DNA from: Flavobacterium fragile | Lineage (GTDB): Bacteria > Bacteroidota > Bacteroidia > Flavobacteriales > Flavobacteriaceae | Assembly (NCBI RefSeq): GCF_023634865.1 | Contig: NZ_JAMLJN010000003.1 | Span: 62,001 to 126,000, forward strand | Length of the DNA: 64,000 bases | Direction: 5' to 3' | Shown: positions 61,881 to 64,000 of the stretch, piece after piece | Layout of the letters: every line of letters starts with the position of its first letter | How positions within the stretch are numbered: the first letter of the stretch is position 1 | The notes under the pieces: model-generated | What the model saw: the letters and a program-made list of their open reading frames with translations, nothing else | Databases searched by the model: none | Told to the model about the DNA's origin: nothing | Translations under genes and position numbers: made by a program

Positions 61881-62603
61881 TTATTTCTGAGTCTCTTCTG
61901 CTTTTCTTTTTGCAATGTATTCCTTTAGCATTTTACCGTATTTAGATTTTGCTACTTCTGGAGTCATACTTTTTTGTATTGTATCCAAATAAGGTGTGTT
62001 GATATTTGCAATTTCTGAAAGTGCTAAATAGGGTGCGATTTCTTTATTGGCATTACTCACAGCAAAATGAGCCGTATAGCGATACTTTCTTTTTAATAGT
62101 TTTTGGTATTCGTTTTCAATACTATCTGTTGTAGTAGGATTAGGTTTTAATTCGTTTTTCAAACGTTTTGCCATTAAAGCTAAGTTTTGATCTCTGAATT
62201 TACTGTTTAGGCTGTCAAATTTTAGCCATAAGTCATGATTTTTTGAACCTGTAATTTTAGCATCAGCAAAAAAGCGTTCTAATGTAGTTTCAATTTTGAT
62301 ATTACCCGGTTCTGCAAAGAATGGTAAGCTATTGTCAATCGATTTGGTTTGTCCTCTGTCTAAAAATAAATATAGCATTTCTGGACTTTCTAAATTTACA
62401 TGACTTTCAAATTTTGAATCACCATTAATTGTGATACTGTCTAAAGTGACTAAAACGGTATCTTGAAGTTTTTGTAGGTATAATTTCCCTTGACTTAATC
62501 CTTTAATATTTCCCGTAATGTGCACATTAGCATTGGCGTTTTTTTCTTCTTTACATGCAGTTACTAATACAACGGCCATTAGTGCTAAAACAATCTTTTT
62601 CAT
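61881..62603 (-). CDS. DUF4369-type lipoprotein
   Basis: 240 residues from the ATG at 62603 (MKKIVLALMAVVLVTAC); a longer frame to 62693 precedes the signal peptide and is rejected. Lipobox VTAC, then KEEKN, an acidic stretch of the kind linked to surface export of Bacteroidota lipoproteins. HITGNIKGLSQGKLYLQKLQDTVLVTLDSITINGD (about 25-60) matches the N-terminal DUF4369 beta domain often fused to thioredoxin-like folds; here no thioredoxin domain follows, only a helical C-terminal half with Lys-rich tail. Function unknown. Confidence 0.8.
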   Translation of the reverse strand: MKKIVLALMAVVLVTACKEEKNANANVHITGNIKGLSQGKLYLQKLQDTVLVTLDSITINGDSKFESHVNLESPEMLYLFLDRGQTKSIDNSLPFFAEPGNIKIETTLERFFADAKITGSKNHDLWLKFDSLNSKFRDQNLALMAKRLKNELKPNPTTTDSIENEYQKLLKRKYRYTAHFAVSNANKEIAPYLALSEIANINTPYLDTIQKSMTPEVAKSKYGKMLKEYIAKRKAEETQK

Positions 62604-62757
62604 TATGTTTATAAATTTGTGTTCGCAAAGTAAATAAAAAATCCTCAAAATACTAAGTACTTTGAGGATTTTCAAGTGCAATTTCAATTTCAAAAATTCA
62701 ATTTCAAATCTTAGGATACTTATAAAATTTAAAATCGTTATTCTTCAATTCCAAATT

Positions 62758-64000
62758 TTAGCCTTTTAACCAAGCATCACGAACCGTTTTCTTAGTGTTG
62801 TCGGTTGCTATGTAGCTTTCTTGTTTTTCTTTTGGCATTATTACTTTACCTTTAATCGTTTGTTCTTTGCCATCTCTTTTGATTTTTACTGAAATGGCAT
62901 CCCCGTCTTTCCAATTTACGCTTGCCATAATTAAGTCGTAAATGTTGTCAAGGTTGTAACTTTTGTCGTTAAAAGCTAAAAGCGTATCGTTATTTTTTAA
63001 ACCTAAGGAGGTCATAAAAATATTTAATTCGCTATCCGGTAAAACTAAAATTTCTTTCGTGTTTGGATTAATGGTGATATAAGGTTCTGTTTGTCCTTTT
63101 AAGAATGGATTTCCTGGTACTTCGATAGTAGTTTCTGTTACCCCCATTTTAGCAAAAAATTGCTCATAAGGAATTGGTGTTTCTCCAGCGACATGTGTTT
63201 TTAAGAATTCTCCAACAGCAGGATAGGTTAAGGCAGTAATCTTATCGAATAGTTCTTCGTCTTTGAATGCTTTGTTTTTACCATATTGTTTTGATAGTTC
63301 TTGCATTAAATTTAAGATTCCTTTTTCTCCATTGCTGTTTTCTCTTATCAGAATGTCTACACACATGGCTATTAAAGCCCCTTTGTTATACACGTTTAGG
63401 TATTGCTCTTTGTATGGCTGATTTAATACGTTTTTACTCATTTTGGTAAAACTCATATTGTCGTTCATTTGGCGTGATTGTGCAATTTTACCTGCCATTC
63501 TTTCAAAGAATTCTCCTTCTTCAATTAGTCCTTGGTTGATTTGGAATAGGTTTGCAAAATATTCCGTTACCCCTTCATACATCCATAAGTGTTCTGACAT
63601 TTGGGGGTTGTTGAAGTCGAAATTTTGAATTTCAGTAGAATGAATCGTTAATGGTGTTACAATATGAAAGAATTCGTGCGAAACTACGTCTTTTAATTGC
63701 TCTTGAAGCATTTCTAAATCCATAACTTCAGGCATTACCACTGTTGTAGATGTTGGGTGTTCTAAGGCTCCAAAACCTTTTGCGTCTTTTGCCTCCACAT
63801 CTGCTAAATAAAGTAAGATTGCGTATTTTTTTGTAGCATCGATAGGACCTAGAAAACGTTTTTGCGCTTTCATCATATTTTCCATGTGAGGTGTAATTTG
63901 TTCGGCTGTATATTTACCTGTCGGAGAATACACACTGATGATGATGTCCATATCGTCAATTCTGAATGTAGTAAAATCAGGTTTAGAATACATGATAGGC
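62758..64000 (-). CDS. M61-family metallopeptidase with PDZ domain (5' partial)
   Basis: The frame stays open to the right edge, so the N-terminus lies outside; an ATG at 63993 is probably internal. VVSHEFFHIVTPL contains the zinc-binding HExxH (about residues 109-113 from that ATG), and LWMYEGVTEYFANLF (about 137-151) supplies the third ligand Glu, as in M61 glycyl aminopeptidases. The C-terminal ~90 residues (SLGLKNNDTLLAFNDKSYNLDNIYDLI) look like a PDZ domain. Likely periplasmic or surface peptidase. The nearby lipoprotein gene is on the same strand 155 bp downstream. Confidence 0.85.
   Translation of the reverse strand, partial: PIMYSKPDFTTFRIDDMDIIISVYSPTGKYTAEQITPHMENMMKAQKRFLGPIDATKKYAILLYLADVEAKDAKGFGALEHPTSTTVVMPEVMDLEMLQEQLKDVVSHEFFHIVTPLTIHSTEIQNFDFNNPQMSEHLWMYEGVTEYFANLFQINQGLIEEGEFFERMAGKIAQSRQMNDNMSFTKMSKNVLNQPYKEQYLNVYNKGALIAMCVDILIRENSNGEKGILNLMQELSKQYGKNKAFKDEELFDKITALTYPAVGEFLKTHVAGETPIPYEQFFAKMGVTETTIEVPGNPFLKGQTEPYITINPNTKEILVLPDSELNIFMTSLGLKNNDTLLAFNDKSYNLDNIYDLIMASVNWKDGDAISVKIKRDGKEQTIKGKVIMPKEKQESYIATDNTKKTVRDAWLKG

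Noticed and set aside
62604..62693. Extended start of the DUF4369 lipoprotein
   Set aside because: Thirty residues would precede a textbook lipoprotein signal peptide that begins at 62603.

Overview
The window looks like a chromosomal segment of a Flavobacteriia (Bacteroidota) genome, most like Flavobacterium. The supporting signs are low G+C, start regions without clear Shine-Dalgarno sequences, repeated TAnnTTTG promoter elements close to start codons, a type IX secretion cargo tail at the left edge, a PorV/PorQ-type barrel, DUF983 and DUF4105 proteins, and the gene order lptB / AhpD-like / tatC / kdsD divergent from recQ. Everything here comes from reading the sequence and from knowledge of the families; no search was run.

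Layout. 1-2.3 kb: end of a large secreted surface protein and a small PID-motif membrane peptide. 2.4-42 kb: a large surface-polysaccharide locus, almost all on the plus strand. It starts with the ABC exporter pair wzm/wzt. It continues with an FkbM methyltransferase, four GT2 enzymes, two membrane acyltransferases, a methyltransferase-like protein and three more glycosyltransferases (5.4-15.9 kb). Then come a fused CMP-nonulosonate cytidylyltransferase/HAD phosphatase and a short NeuB-type synthase (16-18.5 kb), an MBOAT O-acetylation module with three SGNH-like partners (20.8-24.9 kb) and more glycosyltransferases (24.9-29.6 kb). A non-glycan interlude with a 128-bp tandem array lies at 30-32 kb. 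Two glycosyltransferases follow, then a glycosyltransferase / O-antigen ligase-like / glycosyltransferase module at 34.8-38.3 kb flanked by related repeats, and finally a sugar-phosphate transferase that would start glycan assembly (40.6-42 kb). 42-64 kb: mostly housekeeping and envelope genes (DUF4105, PorV-like, pssA, GH25 lysozyme, lptB, tatC, kdsD, recQ, pldA, a cold-shock protein, idi, a QueD-like gene, bcp, manA, tRNA-Thr), a complete IS4-family insertion, a lipoprotein and an M61-type peptidase cut by the right edge.

How the genes fit together. The initiating transferase would load the first sugar on undecaprenyl phosphate, the glycosyltransferases extend it, methyl-, acyl- and O-acetyltransferases decorate it, a CMP-activated nonulosonic acid is probably added, Wzm/Wzt export it, and the ligase-like protein may join it to lipid A core or another acceptor. 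KdsD, ManA and LptB in the flank supply or export related envelope components.

The most unusual content is between genes. A family of palindromic TTGTCA...TGACAA repeats surrounds a lone GIY-YIG nuclease gene, occurs just before wzt, and has entered a glycosyltransferase reading frame without breaking it. The arrangement resembles REPIN/RAYT systems but with a different enzyme class. Other points are a base-composition switch inside wzt, direct repeats bounding a ligase module, a 128-bp tandem array ahead of a small DNA-binding-like gene, and an intact-ended IS4 element whose transposase is frameshifted at a run of seven A.
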